From Salinisphaera sp. G21_0 (GTDB lineage: Bacteria; Pseudomonadota; Gammaproteobacteria; Pseudomonadales; Endozoicomonadaceae): a DNA stretch of 64,000 nt. The translations under genes and the position numbers were made by a program. The stretch lies in NCBI RefSeq assembly GCF_017744115.1, contig NZ_JAGHQW010000010.1, forward strand, positions 1-64,000, given 5' to 3'. Shown one piece after another: positions 8,321 through 16,145 of this stretch (position 1 is its first letter; every line of letters starts with the position of its first letter). The notes below the pieces were generated by a model. The model had not been told where the DNA came from, searched no databases, and saw nothing but the letters and a program-made list of their open reading frames with translations.

Positions 8321-9706
8321 ATGAATATGCCATCGATTTCTGCCCAGAGCACAACTGTGACCCAACCTCAATGTCATGGCGACCAAGAGAGAGAAAGCGC
8401 CAGCGCCGCCCCGGTAAAGTTTGATCGCTGGATGATCAGTTTAAGCGAGATTGACAGTTTCCTGCGGGGCAAGAACCATGAGGCGGTTGAGCGTATCGCA
8501 GAGCGTATGTGCACAAGGGCGGAGCACCAGCAAGGTACGAAATCCTTCGCCTTGAGTAACCCGGAAAAAGATTCTGGTGCCTGCGCTCTACCGGTGGATG
8601 ACAGCCAGGGATGCAGTCAGGAGCAAAAGATCAAGAACGTTACTGGCTTGATCCTCAGGCTCCAGTCAGGAGTGCACCAGTTGCTTGAGGAAGTCAACGG
8701 CCATTTTGCCGAAGAGCCGACCACCGGGACTAAAGAGGCTTCCCATGCAGGTGATGGCAATATTGTGGCAGAAGACGATGGCTCGGTGGGCTTCAGTGGG
8801 CTCCCTGCCGGCCAACCCGATCCGGCTTATCAGTCTGTTACACTGCCTTCATCGTCTATTGCGACGGCTGATCCAGCGGCAACGCGGGTAGCTCCAACGA
8901 CCTCTTATGATGCCCTTTCGCATGAGACTGAAACAAAGTTAGCGTATTTGAGTGCTCACATGGAACGATTGATGGGGGATCGGGGGGATGGTCAGATAAC
9001 AGAGTGTCGAAATCAGATGCAGTGGATCAAGACAGAGCTGAACAGTTTGGAAACGTTGGGGCTTAAACATTTTTCTGGAAAATTCAGGGAGGTCAGGAAG
9101 CAATTTGAGGAGCTTCAGGTAAAGGATTTTCTTCACCGCTTGGATAAGCTGGAAGAAGTCAACATAGGGAACAGCAAGGCTATAAAGTCGATTGAACGTG
9201 ACAATATGGAAAAACGAGTATTGGAAGCAATGGGGGCACGGTTTGAGCAAGTTAAATTAGAGCTGGCAGAGCTTCGTTCTCAATTCTATGAATTGAAAGA
9301 AAAACTACAACCTTGTCAGGGTAATATCAGTGATAGTCAACAAACTGCTGCTACAAACAGCGAAGTTAAGAATAAGATAGATCTTCTTAGAAAAGAGTTT
9401 AATGATTACTGGAAAGAATATGGTCGTAAGTCTAAATATCTGGAGGAACAGGTCTTGAAAAGTCACGGCCACCCTACGGAACAACGCATAGTTAAAATGA
9501 GCAATCTCAGGGATTTTTATCGTAAGTCCTTAGAAGCAGCAAAAGAACTGAAGGAAACTCTTTTTATCATACCAGCTTGTGAAAAAGAACGTCTAAAGAT
9601 TAAGGATATTATTGAATATTTGCGTATGGAGATCGCATTTCTGAACCAAAGGCTGGAGATAGAGCAAGAGAATGCGGCAAAACGATCTGGTTGTATGCAA
9701 TCCTGA
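8321..9706 (+). CDS. CC2: 461-aa coiled-coil protein with CaaX-like C-terminus
   Basis: Family member of unknown function. It shares with CC1 the N-terminal domain (FDRWMISLSEIDSFLRGK), the Ser/Thr-rich linker, the block TECRNQMQWIK...LKHFSGKFREV, and coiled coil to the end. Relative to CC1 about 350 central residues are missing. It ends AKRSGCMQS, keeping the Cys-x-x-Ser tail behind basic residues. It sits between Ank1 and Ank2 in the alternating array and is transcribed in the same direction. ATG 8321 is preceded by an AGGGG site in the conserved leader. Soluble, with no signal peptide. Confidence 0.8.
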   Translation: MNMPSISAQSTTVTQPQCHGDQERESASAAPVKFDRWMISLSEIDSFLRGKNHEAVERIAERMCTRAEHQQGTKSFALSNPEKDSGACALPVDDSQGCSQEQKIKNVTGLILRLQSGVHQLLEEVNGHFAEEPTTGTKEASHAGDGNIVAEDDGSVGFSGLPAGQPDPAYQSVTLPSSSIATADPAATRVAPTTSYDALSHETETKLAYLSAHMERLMGDRGDGQITECRNQMQWIKTELNSLETLGLKHFSGKFREVRKQFEELQVKDFLHRLDKLEEVNIGNSKAIKSIERDNMEKRVLEAMGARFEQVKLELAELRSQFYELKEKLQPCQGNISDSQQTAATNSEVKNKIDLLRKEFNDYWKEYGRKSKYLEEQVLKSHGHPTEQRIVKMSNLRDFYRKSLEAAKELKETLFIIPACEKERLKIKDIIEYLRMEIAFLNQRLEIEQENAAKRSGCMQS

Positions 9707-10010
9707 ATCCATCCCTTGATGAGGTTCCGCTGTGAGCACCAGTTTGTGGTACAAAAATCGGTAACGGGTTAACTGTGTGGATAGAGTAAAATCCGGGCGG
9801 AAAATCCAGTTCGGTTTTATGCGTCCAGTGACTTATTTTATCGAAGTAAAATTCCATCTCTGCAGGCGTCATTTGTCAAGAAAACAGCTTCAGTTGAAAG
9901 GGTATGCAGCGCTATCTTTGCGGTAATAATCAGCCCCCAACGAAACCTTTCATGCTTGAATTACAAATATCCAACGTTTATAGCCGGAACTAAATCCTCT
10001 GTGGCTTGTC
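9707..10010 (+). other. CC2-Ank2 spacer (empty-site homologue of the MITE locus)
   Basis: A 304-bp spacer without a gene, alignable with the CC1-Ank1 spacer. It carries a degraded version of the hairpin seen after CC1, and the stretch CTTCAGTTGAAAGGGTATG at about 9892-9910 corresponds to the MITE insertion point but has no insertion. The last ~75 bp match the sequence upstream of Ank1 (TTCAT[AG]CTTGA, AATATCCAACG) and probably hold the Ank promoter. Confidence 0.6.
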
Positions 10011-11279
10011 ATGATAGCCATGAATACGCCACCTTATACTGTCCATCAGGCCAGGTTGTCCGGTGCAAGCTATAACGATTCATCTGACGACGGTAGCCCG
10101 GTAAGGCCAGCAACCATCCCTGCCATAGCCGGGTCCAGTGAATGTATGGAGTCGGGTGCTGGCCAATCAATCGAAACAAGAAATATTCGCCCCCTTTATA
10201 ACACCAGCAATTATGTAGATCAGTCAAAGCCTCTGAATGAAGCCCCGATACTGGCTGCTTGTCGCAACAACGAGATTGACTTGTTACAGGATTTACTGGC
10301 GGCAGAACCGGCGTTGGCTTACCGGGCAGCACCATCAGTTATAACGGACAAGGTTCGGGTATACCTATACCCCCTCGGTGTCGCTGCCCAGGAAGGGCAT
10401 GAGAAAGCCGTGGAGCAGTTGCTGATTGCTCTGGATAGACTGCCCGAGGGAAAAAGGCCCGGTGGTGGTTCCATCATGGCCGTTATCAATACGGCTGACC
10501 GATCGGGGAGAACTCCGCTCCATCTGGCTGCCTTGGGAGGTCATATCAAGGTGGTGGAGCAGTTGCTGAAAGCTGTAGAAAGGCTGCCGGAAACCGAAAG
10601 GCCCGCAGCCGTTCAAAGGCTTCTGAGCGCCACTGACGATGGCGGGCAGACCCCGCTCCAGCTTGCCAGGCAACAAAACCACCGGGAAGTCGCGGTTTTG
10701 CTGCGGGATGCTCTGCAGAAATCGGCACAAACAGCAAGGCTTGATTCCATCATTCCAGAGGACTTTGATCAACCGGGTTCAAGCAAGCTTCCGGCAGCTC
10801 AACCAGGTACATCGAATGAGGCTTCTGAGGTTTCTGCACAACGGTCATTGCCTTTTGATACGTTGAAACCCAAAGCAACATATGTTGAACCCCTTCTTAC
10901 TTATAATCAAATTATGACTGCTAAAATGCTTCTGCACTGGATTGCGGAAAATGGCAACATTGAGAGCTTGAAACGATTGTTAACGACCATTCCCTACTTT
11001 GTGATCAATATGAAGAATATCGCTGGCGAGACGCCACTGTGCGCAGCTGCCCGCTACGGCCACGCCGAGTGCGTCAAGGCTTTACTGGGCGTTCCCGGTA
11101 TTTTGGTGAATGCAAAGGATGACAATGGCAGGACGCCCCTGTGCGCAGCTGCCCGCTACGGCCACGCCGAGTGCGCCAAGGCTTTACTGGGCGTTCCCGG
11201 TATTTTGGTGAATGCAAAGGATGACTTTGGCTTGCCCCCCTGCATTACGCAGCCAAAAGCGGCCATGAGGCGTGCCTGA
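10011..11279 (+). CDS. Ank2, 5' part: ankyrin-repeat protein (frameshifted)
   Basis: Paralogue of Ank1. Start ATG 10011 (MIAMNTPPYTVHQ). It has a Pro/Ser-rich N-terminus and ankyrin units (SGRTPLHLAALGGH; ETPLCAAARYGHAECVKALL). The frame breaks at a run of six C (11235-11240): the expected ...FGLTPLHYAAKSGHEACL... appears only in the next frame. The upstream frame ends artificially with PPCITQPKAAMRRA. The matching region of Ank1 is uninterrupted, so this and 11303-12649 are one gene with a single-base loss near 11234. It could be a true pseudogene, phase variation at a homopolymer or a read error. Confidence 0.8.
   Translation: MIAMNTPPYTVHQARLSGASYNDSSDDGSPVRPATIPAIAGSSECMESGAGQSIETRNIRPLYNTSNYVDQSKPLNEAPILAACRNNEIDLLQDLLAAEPALAYRAAPSVITDKVRVYLYPLGVAAQEGHEKAVEQLLIALDRLPEGKRPGGGSIMAVINTADRSGRTPLHLAALGGHIKVVEQLLKAVERLPETERPAAVQRLLSATDDGGQTPLQLARQQNHREVAVLLRDALQKSAQTARLDSIIPEDFDQPGSSKLPAAQPGTSNEASEVSAQRSLPFDTLKPKATYVEPLLTYNQIMTAKMLLHWIAENGNIESLKRLLTTIPYFVINMKNIAGETPLCAAARYGHAECVKALLGVPGILVNAKDDNGRTPLCAAARYGHAECAKALLGVPGILVNAKDDFGLPPCITQPKAAMRRA
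11031..11234 (+). repeat. Two near-identical 102-bp ankyrin units in Ank2
   Basis: Units starting at 11031 and 11133 differ at only a few positions over 102 bp (TGCGTC versus TGCGCC, and the final codons). This indicates a very recent duplication just before the frameshift site. Confidence 0.8.
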
Positions 11280-11302
11280 GGCTGTTAATTGCCAGCAAGA
11301 AT

Positions 11303-12649
11303 ATGAAAATCACACTTCTCGACGATGCCCGGGAGGGGCAAACCAAGGTTCTGGAGGAGATACTAAAAAACCTGAATACACTGAAGGAACCCGCAAAGTC
11401 TGAGGCCATCATGCTGGTTCTGAATGTGGTCGACCAGGGCGGTAAAAATTTGCTCTGCCGAGCTGCACAAGCCGGGCACGAAAAAGTGGTAGCCTTGTTA
11501 CTGAATGTCCTGAATGGTCTAAAGCCGGAAGCTACCAGGGCGGTGCTGAGTGCGGCAGACAGTTTCGGCAGAACACCGCTTCATATAGCTGCTCACCATG
11601 GCCACTATAAGATCGTTACCCAGTTGTTGGCTGAGGACGTTGAAACCGGGTTTTCCTATACCTGTGTGGCCAGCAAAGGGCAGGAGCAGTTAGCAGAACT
11701 TCTGAAGGCTTTCCCCATTTTGAGTGCTGCCCGGAACGGGCAAACAACCATTGTCGCCCGGATGCTGAAAATTCTGGAGACCTGGCCTGAATCTGAACGT
11801 TGCCAGGCAGTCACGACGGTAATGACTCTCTCCAACAAATACGGGGAAACAGCGCTACACGTCGCTGCTCAAAGTGGTCAACAGAAGGTTGTGGAGCAAT
11901 TGCTGAATACCCTGGACGGAATGACGGAACCTGAAAGGGCTCATGCCATTCAGAAGGTGTTTCATGCCGTGGACTCATATGTTGGAACACCGCTGCACTG
12001 GGCTGCTTTCAAAGGGGATCATAAGGTTGTGGGGCAATTACTGGATGCAGTGGGCAGACTGCCAGCAACAGCAATGCGGAAAGCCTTCACTGCTGTGGTA
12101 GATGCCTTCGATCAAAAAGTTGTGGAGCAATTCCTGAGTACTGCGAATAACTACCAGGAATCAGAACAACAAATTGTTGCCTTCGAAGCAATGATAGGTG
12201 CGGTCGTCACATTCAAAAGATCACGACTGGCCGCAGCTGTCGGGTATCAGCTGATTAAGGCCTTCCCGCTCTTGAGTGCTGTTCTGGGCGGGCATAACCA
12301 AAGCGTGAAGCAATTAATGCAAGTGTTGACAGTGTTTCCGAGGGAGGAAAGGGGGGCTGCCATTATGGTGCCACTAATGGAAACCCGGGCAGACGGAGCA
12401 ACACCGTTGTATCTTGCAGCCAGTCAGGGAAATATCGAGATAATGAAACCGTTGTTGAGTGCTGTAACTATTCTCCTGAACGATGGAAAGCGCAAAGAAG
12501 CCAGGGAAGTGCTGTACTCTGCCTGTGAGGTTAAAGAAGAGGATGGAACCCTGATGACGATAACCCCGCTCAGAATCGCTGCCATAAACCGGCATGATAT
12601 GGCTGTGAATTTGTTATTGGAGAAGATACGGGAGTTATTCACTACTTAA
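11303..12649 (+). CDS. Ank2, 3' part: continuation of the ankyrin-repeat protein
   Basis: The frame is open from about 11237; ATG 11303 is merely the first ATG after the break. It aligns first with the end of the Ank1 5' part (ITLLDDAREGQTKVL / ITLLDAAQNGETKVL) and then with the Ank1 3' part (LKAFPILSAARNGQT). It therefore bridges the Ank1 break in one frame. Compared with Ank1 it lacks several units in the middle (after ADSFGRTPLHIAAHHGH and again after the DQK region). It ends IRELFTT. CC3 starts 134 bp downstream, the same spacing as Ank1 to CC2. Confidence 0.75.
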   Translation: MKITLLDDAREGQTKVLEEILKNLNTLKEPAKSEAIMLVLNVVDQGGKNLLCRAAQAGHEKVVALLLNVLNGLKPEATRAVLSAADSFGRTPLHIAAHHGHYKIVTQLLAEDVETGFSYTCVASKGQEQLAELLKAFPILSAARNGQTTIVARMLKILETWPESERCQAVTTVMTLSNKYGETALHVAAQSGQQKVVEQLLNTLDGMTEPERAHAIQKVFHAVDSYVGTPLHWAAFKGDHKVVGQLLDAVGRLPATAMRKAFTAVVDAFDQKVVEQFLSTANNYQESEQQIVAFEAMIGAVVTFKRSRLAAAVGYQLIKAFPLLSAVLGGHNQSVKQLMQVLTVFPREERGAAIMVPLMETRADGATPLYLAASQGNIEIMKPLLSAVTILLNDGKRKEAREVLYSACEVKEEDGTLMTITPLRIAAINRHDMAVNLLLEKIRELFTT

Positions 12650-12687
12650 CAAATGTCGTTTAAAAAGCGGTTATCACCATCGTTTGT

Positions 12688-12783
12688 AAATAATTAAACC
12701 GTCTAATCCAATGTTTGAACTTTATCTTGTGGCAAAACTCTGAACTCTGATACTGAACCTCAGAGTCGAAGAGGAAACTGGCT
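12688..12783 (+). promoter_or_regulatory. Conserved ~95-bp leader of CC3
   Basis: Third copy of the family leader, ending at ATG 12784. The ribosome site here reads GAAGAGGAAACT. Confidence 0.5.
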
Positions 12784-14184
12784 ATGGATATACCATCAAT
12801 TCTTGCCCAAAGCACAGCTATAACCCAGCCTCAATTTCATGGCGGTCAAGAGGGAGAAAGTGCCAGCACAGCCCCGGTAACGTTTGATCGCTGGATGATC
12901 AGTTTAAGCGAGATGGACAGTTTCCTGGGGGGCAAGGACCGTGAGGCGGTTGAGAGTATCGCAGAGCGAATGTGCACAAAAGCGGAGTACCACCAAGCTA
13001 CGAATTCCTGCAACTTGAGAAACCCGGAAAAAGATTCTGGTGCCTGCGCTCTACCGGTGGATGATAGCCAGGGGTGCAGTCAGGAGCGAAAGGTCAGGAA
13101 CGTCACTGGCTTGATCCTCAGGTTACAGTCAGGTGTGCAGCAGTTGCTTGAGGAAGTCAGCGGCCATGTTGCCGAAGAGCCGACCACCGGGACTAAAGAG
13201 GCTTCCCATGCAGATGATGGAAATATTGTGGCAGAAGACGGTGGCTCAATGGGCTTCAGCGGGCTCCCTGCCGGTCAACCCGATTCGGCTTATAAGTCTG
13301 TAACACTGCCTTCATTGTCTTTTGCGACGGCTGATCCAGCCGCAACGCGGGTAGCTCCAACGACCTCTTATGATGCCCTTTCGCATGAGGCTGAAACAAA
13401 GTTAGCGTATTTGAGTGCTCACATGGAACGATTGATGGGGGATCAGGGGGGGGATGGTCAGATAACAGAGTGTCGAAATCAGATGCAGTGGATCAAGGGA
13501 GAGCTGAACAGTTTAGAAACGTTGGGGCTTAAACATTTATCTGGAAAATTCAGGGAGGTCAGGAAGCAATTTGAGGAGCTTCAGGTAAAGGATTTTCATC
13601 ACCGTTTGGATAAGCTGGAAGAGGTCGTCAACATAGGGAGCAGCAAGGATATACAGTCCATTGGACGTGACAATATTGAAAAACGAGTATTGGAAGCAAT
13701 GGGGGCTCGGTTTGAGCAAGCAAAATTAGAGCTGGCTGAGCTTCATTCTCAGTTCAATGAATTGAAAGAAAAACTACAACCCTGCAAGGGTCATATCAGT
13801 GATAGTCAACAAACAGCTACAAACAGTGAAGTTAAGAATAAGATAGATCCTCTTGAAAAAGAGTTTGGTGATTACTGGAAAGAATTTTTTCGCAAGTCTA
13901 AATATCTGGAGGAACAGTTTCTGCAATGCTCCCACTTAGACCTCCTTAGAGAGCAACACTTGGGTAAAATGATGGAGCTTAGGGATTTCTATCTTCAGTC
14001 ATCAGAAGCAGCAAAAGTACTGATCATAAAATTCGTTGGTATACCAGCCTATGAAAATGAGCATCTGATGCTTAACAGGCATATTGAAAATATGCTTACG
14101 CAGATCGAAGTTCTGAACAAACAGATCTATCAACATGAGCAGGAAGAGAACCGGGAAAAACGATCTGGTTGTATGCAACCCTGA
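12784..14184 (+). CDS. CC3: 466-aa coiled-coil protein, tail variant CMQP
   Basis: Family member of unknown function with the standard layout: N-terminal FDRWMISLSEMDSFLGGK domain, linker, TECRNQMQWIKGELNSLE block, C-terminal coiled coil. The C-terminal ~200 residues are nearly identical to CC4. It ends KRSGCMQP; the final Ser is Pro, which would not be a good farnesyltransferase substrate, so this copy may have lost a lipidation signal. It begins 134 bp after Ank2. Its stop is followed directly by an orphan ankyrin tail. It forms the first period of a 1,681-bp tandem duplication. Confidence 0.8.
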   Translation: MDIPSILAQSTAITQPQFHGGQEGESASTAPVTFDRWMISLSEMDSFLGGKDREAVESIAERMCTKAEYHQATNSCNLRNPEKDSGACALPVDDSQGCSQERKVRNVTGLILRLQSGVQQLLEEVSGHVAEEPTTGTKEASHADDGNIVAEDGGSMGFSGLPAGQPDSAYKSVTLPSLSFATADPAATRVAPTTSYDALSHEAETKLAYLSAHMERLMGDQGGDGQITECRNQMQWIKGELNSLETLGLKHLSGKFREVRKQFEELQVKDFHHRLDKLEEVVNIGSSKDIQSIGRDNIEKRVLEAMGARFEQAKLELAELHSQFNELKEKLQPCKGHISDSQQTATNSEVKNKIDPLEKEFGDYWKEFFRKSKYLEEQFLQCSHLDLLREQHLGKMMELRDFYLQSSEAAKVLIIKFVGIPAYENEHLMLNRHIENMLTQIEVLNKQIYQHEQEENREKRSGCMQP

Positions 14185-14332
14185 ATTCAGCGTGCTGTAC
14201 TCTGCCTGCGAGGTTAAAGAAGAGGATGGAACCCTGATGGCGATAACCCCACTCAGGATCGCTGCCATAAACCGGCATGATAAGGCTGTGAATTTGCTAT
14301 TGGAGAAGATACGGGAGTTATTTATTACATAA
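14185..14332 (+). pseudogene. Orphan 3' tail of an ankyrin gene after CC3
   Basis: The stretch after the CC3 stop encodes VLYSACEVKEEDGTL...IRELFIT, the last ~45 residues of Ank1/Ank2, without the rest of the gene. The join lies between the CC 3' end (TGAATTCAG) and GTGCTGTACTCTG of the ankyrin gene, so a deletion removed the whole ankyrin body. An ORF from ATG 14135 could read through it in frame but starts within CC3 and looks fortuitous. Confidence 0.75.
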
Positions 14333-14370
14333 AAAAGGACGTTTAAAGAACAGCTGTCACCATCGCCTGG

Positions 14371-14464
14371 AAATAATTAAATCGTCTAACCCAATGTTTG
14401 AACTTTATCTTGTGGCAAAACTCTGAAGTCTAATGTTGACTTGGAGTTGAAGGGGTAACTGGCT
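14371..14464 (+). promoter_or_regulatory. Conserved leader of CC4
   Basis: Fourth copy of the family leader, ending at ATG 14465, with a GAAGGGG ribosome site. Nearly identical to the CC5 leader. Confidence 0.5.
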
Positions 14465-15865
14465 ATGAGTATGCCATCAATTTCTGCCCAAAACACAGCT
14501 GAGACCCAACCTCAATTTCATGGCGATCAAGAGGGAGAAAGCGCCAGCGCAGCCCCGGTAAAATTTGATCGCTGGATGATCAGTTTAAGCGAGATTGACA
14601 GTTTCCTGCGGGGCAAAGACCGTGAGGCGTTTGAGAGTATCGCAGAGCGAATGTGCACAAGGGCAGAGTACCAACAAGATACGAGATCCTACAACTTGAG
14701 TAACCCGGGAAAAGATTCTGGTGCCTGCGCTCTACCGGTGGATGACAGCCAGGGGTGCAGCCAGGGGCAAAAGGTCAAGAACGTTACTGGCTTGATCCTC
14801 AGGCTCCAGTCAGGAGTTCACCAGTTGCTTGATGAAGTCAACGGCCATTTTGCCAAAGAGCCGTTTACCGGGACTAAAGATGCATCCCAGGCAGGTGATG
14901 GCAATATTGTGGCAGAAGACGATGGCTCAATGGGCTTCAGTGGGCTCCCTGCCGGTCAACCCGATCCGGCTTATCAGTCTGCTACAGTGCCTTCATCGTC
15001 TTTTGCGACGGCTGATCCAGCGGCAACGCCGGTAGCTCCAACGCTCTCTTATGATGCCCTTTCGCATGAGACTGAAACAAAGTTAGCGTATTTAAGTGCT
15101 CACATGGAACGATTGATGAGAGATCAGTGGGGGGATGGTCAGATAACAGAGTGTCGAAATCAGATGCAGTGGATCAAGGGAGAGTTGAACAGTATTGAAA
15201 CGTTGGGGCTTAAACATTTTTCTGGAAAATTCAGAGAGGTCAGGAAGCAATTTGAGGAGCTTCAGGTAAAGGATTTTCATCACCGTTTGGATAAGCTGGA
15301 AGAGGTCGTCAACATAGGGAGCAGCAAGGATATACAGTCCATTGGACGCGACAATAGTGAAAAACGAGTATTGGAAGCAATGGGGGCTCGGTTTGAGCAA
15401 GCAAAATTAGAGCTGGCTGAGCTTCATTCTCAGTTCAATGAATTGAAAGAAAAACTACAACCCTGCAAGGGTCATATCAGTGATAGTCAACAAACAGCTA
15501 CAAACAGTGAAGTTAAGAATAAGATAGATCCTCTTGAAAAAGAGTTTGGTGATTACTGGAAAGAATTTTTTCGCAAGTCTAAATATCTGGAGGAACAGTT
15601 TCTGCAATGCTCCCACTTAGACCTCCTTAGAGAGCAACACTTGGGTAAAATGATGGAGCTTAGGGATTTCTATCTTCAGTCATCAGAAGCAGCAAAAGTA
15701 CTGATCATAAAATTCGTTGGTATACCAGCCTATGAAAATGAGCATCTGATGCTTAACAGGCATATTGAAAATATGCTTACGCAGATCGAAGTTCTGAACA
15801 AACAGATCTATCAACAAGAGCAGGAAGAGAACCGGGAAAAACGATCTGGTTGTATGCAATCCTGA
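14465..15865 (+). CDS. CC4: 466-aa coiled-coil protein with CaaX-like C-terminus
   Basis: Same size and layout as CC3. The N-terminal ~170 residues are nearly identical to CC5 and the C-terminal ~200 to CC3, so the gene is a recombination mosaic. It ends EKRSGCMQS, retaining the Cys-x-x-Ser tail. No signal peptide or membrane segment. Role unknown; probably a secreted coiled-coil protein if the family is effector-like. Confidence 0.8.
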   Translation: MSMPSISAQNTAETQPQFHGDQEGESASAAPVKFDRWMISLSEIDSFLRGKDREAFESIAERMCTRAEYQQDTRSYNLSNPGKDSGACALPVDDSQGCSQGQKVKNVTGLILRLQSGVHQLLDEVNGHFAKEPFTGTKDASQAGDGNIVAEDDGSMGFSGLPAGQPDPAYQSATVPSSSFATADPAATPVAPTLSYDALSHETETKLAYLSAHMERLMRDQWGDGQITECRNQMQWIKGELNSIETLGLKHFSGKFREVRKQFEELQVKDFHHRLDKLEEVVNIGSSKDIQSIGRDNSEKRVLEAMGARFEQAKLELAELHSQFNELKEKLQPCKGHISDSQQTATNSEVKNKIDPLEKEFGDYWKEFFRKSKYLEEQFLQCSHLDLLREQHLGKMMELRDFYLQSSEAAKVLIIKFVGIPAYENEHLMLNRHIENMLTQIEVLNKQIYQQEQEENREKRSGCMQS

Positions 15866-16013
15866 ATTCAGCGTGCTGTACTCTGCCTGCGGGGTTAAAG
15901 AAGAGGATGGAACCCTGATGGAGATAGCCCCGCTCAGGATCGCTGCCATAAACCGGCATGATAAGGCTGTGAATTTGCTATTGGAGAAGATATGGGAGTT
16001 ATTTATTACATAA
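15866..16013 (+). pseudogene. Orphan ankyrin tail after CC4
   Basis: Second copy of the ankyrin 3' fragment with the same junction as the one after CC3, so the deletion preceded the tandem duplication. It has gained differences (a GGGGTTAAAG variant near 15891, ATGGAGATAGCC near 15918, ATATGGGAG near 15990), consistent with drift in non-functional sequence. Confidence 0.75.
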
Positions 16014-16051
16014 TAAAGGACGTTTAAAGAACGGCTGTCACCATCGCCTGG

Positions 16052-16145
16052 AAATAATTAAATCGTCTAGCCCAATGTTTGAACTTTATCTTGTGGCAAA
16101 ACTCTGAAGTCTAATGTTGACCTGGAGTTGAAGGGGTAACTGGCT
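16052..16145 (+). promoter_or_regulatory. Conserved leader of CC5
   Basis: Fifth copy of the family leader, ending at ATG 16146; almost the same as the CC4 leader. Confidence 0.5.

Noticed and set aside
14135-14332. 65-residue open frame joining the CC3 end to the ankyrin tail
   Set aside because: Starts inside CC3 in another frame; the ankyrin tail is better explained as a deletion remnant.
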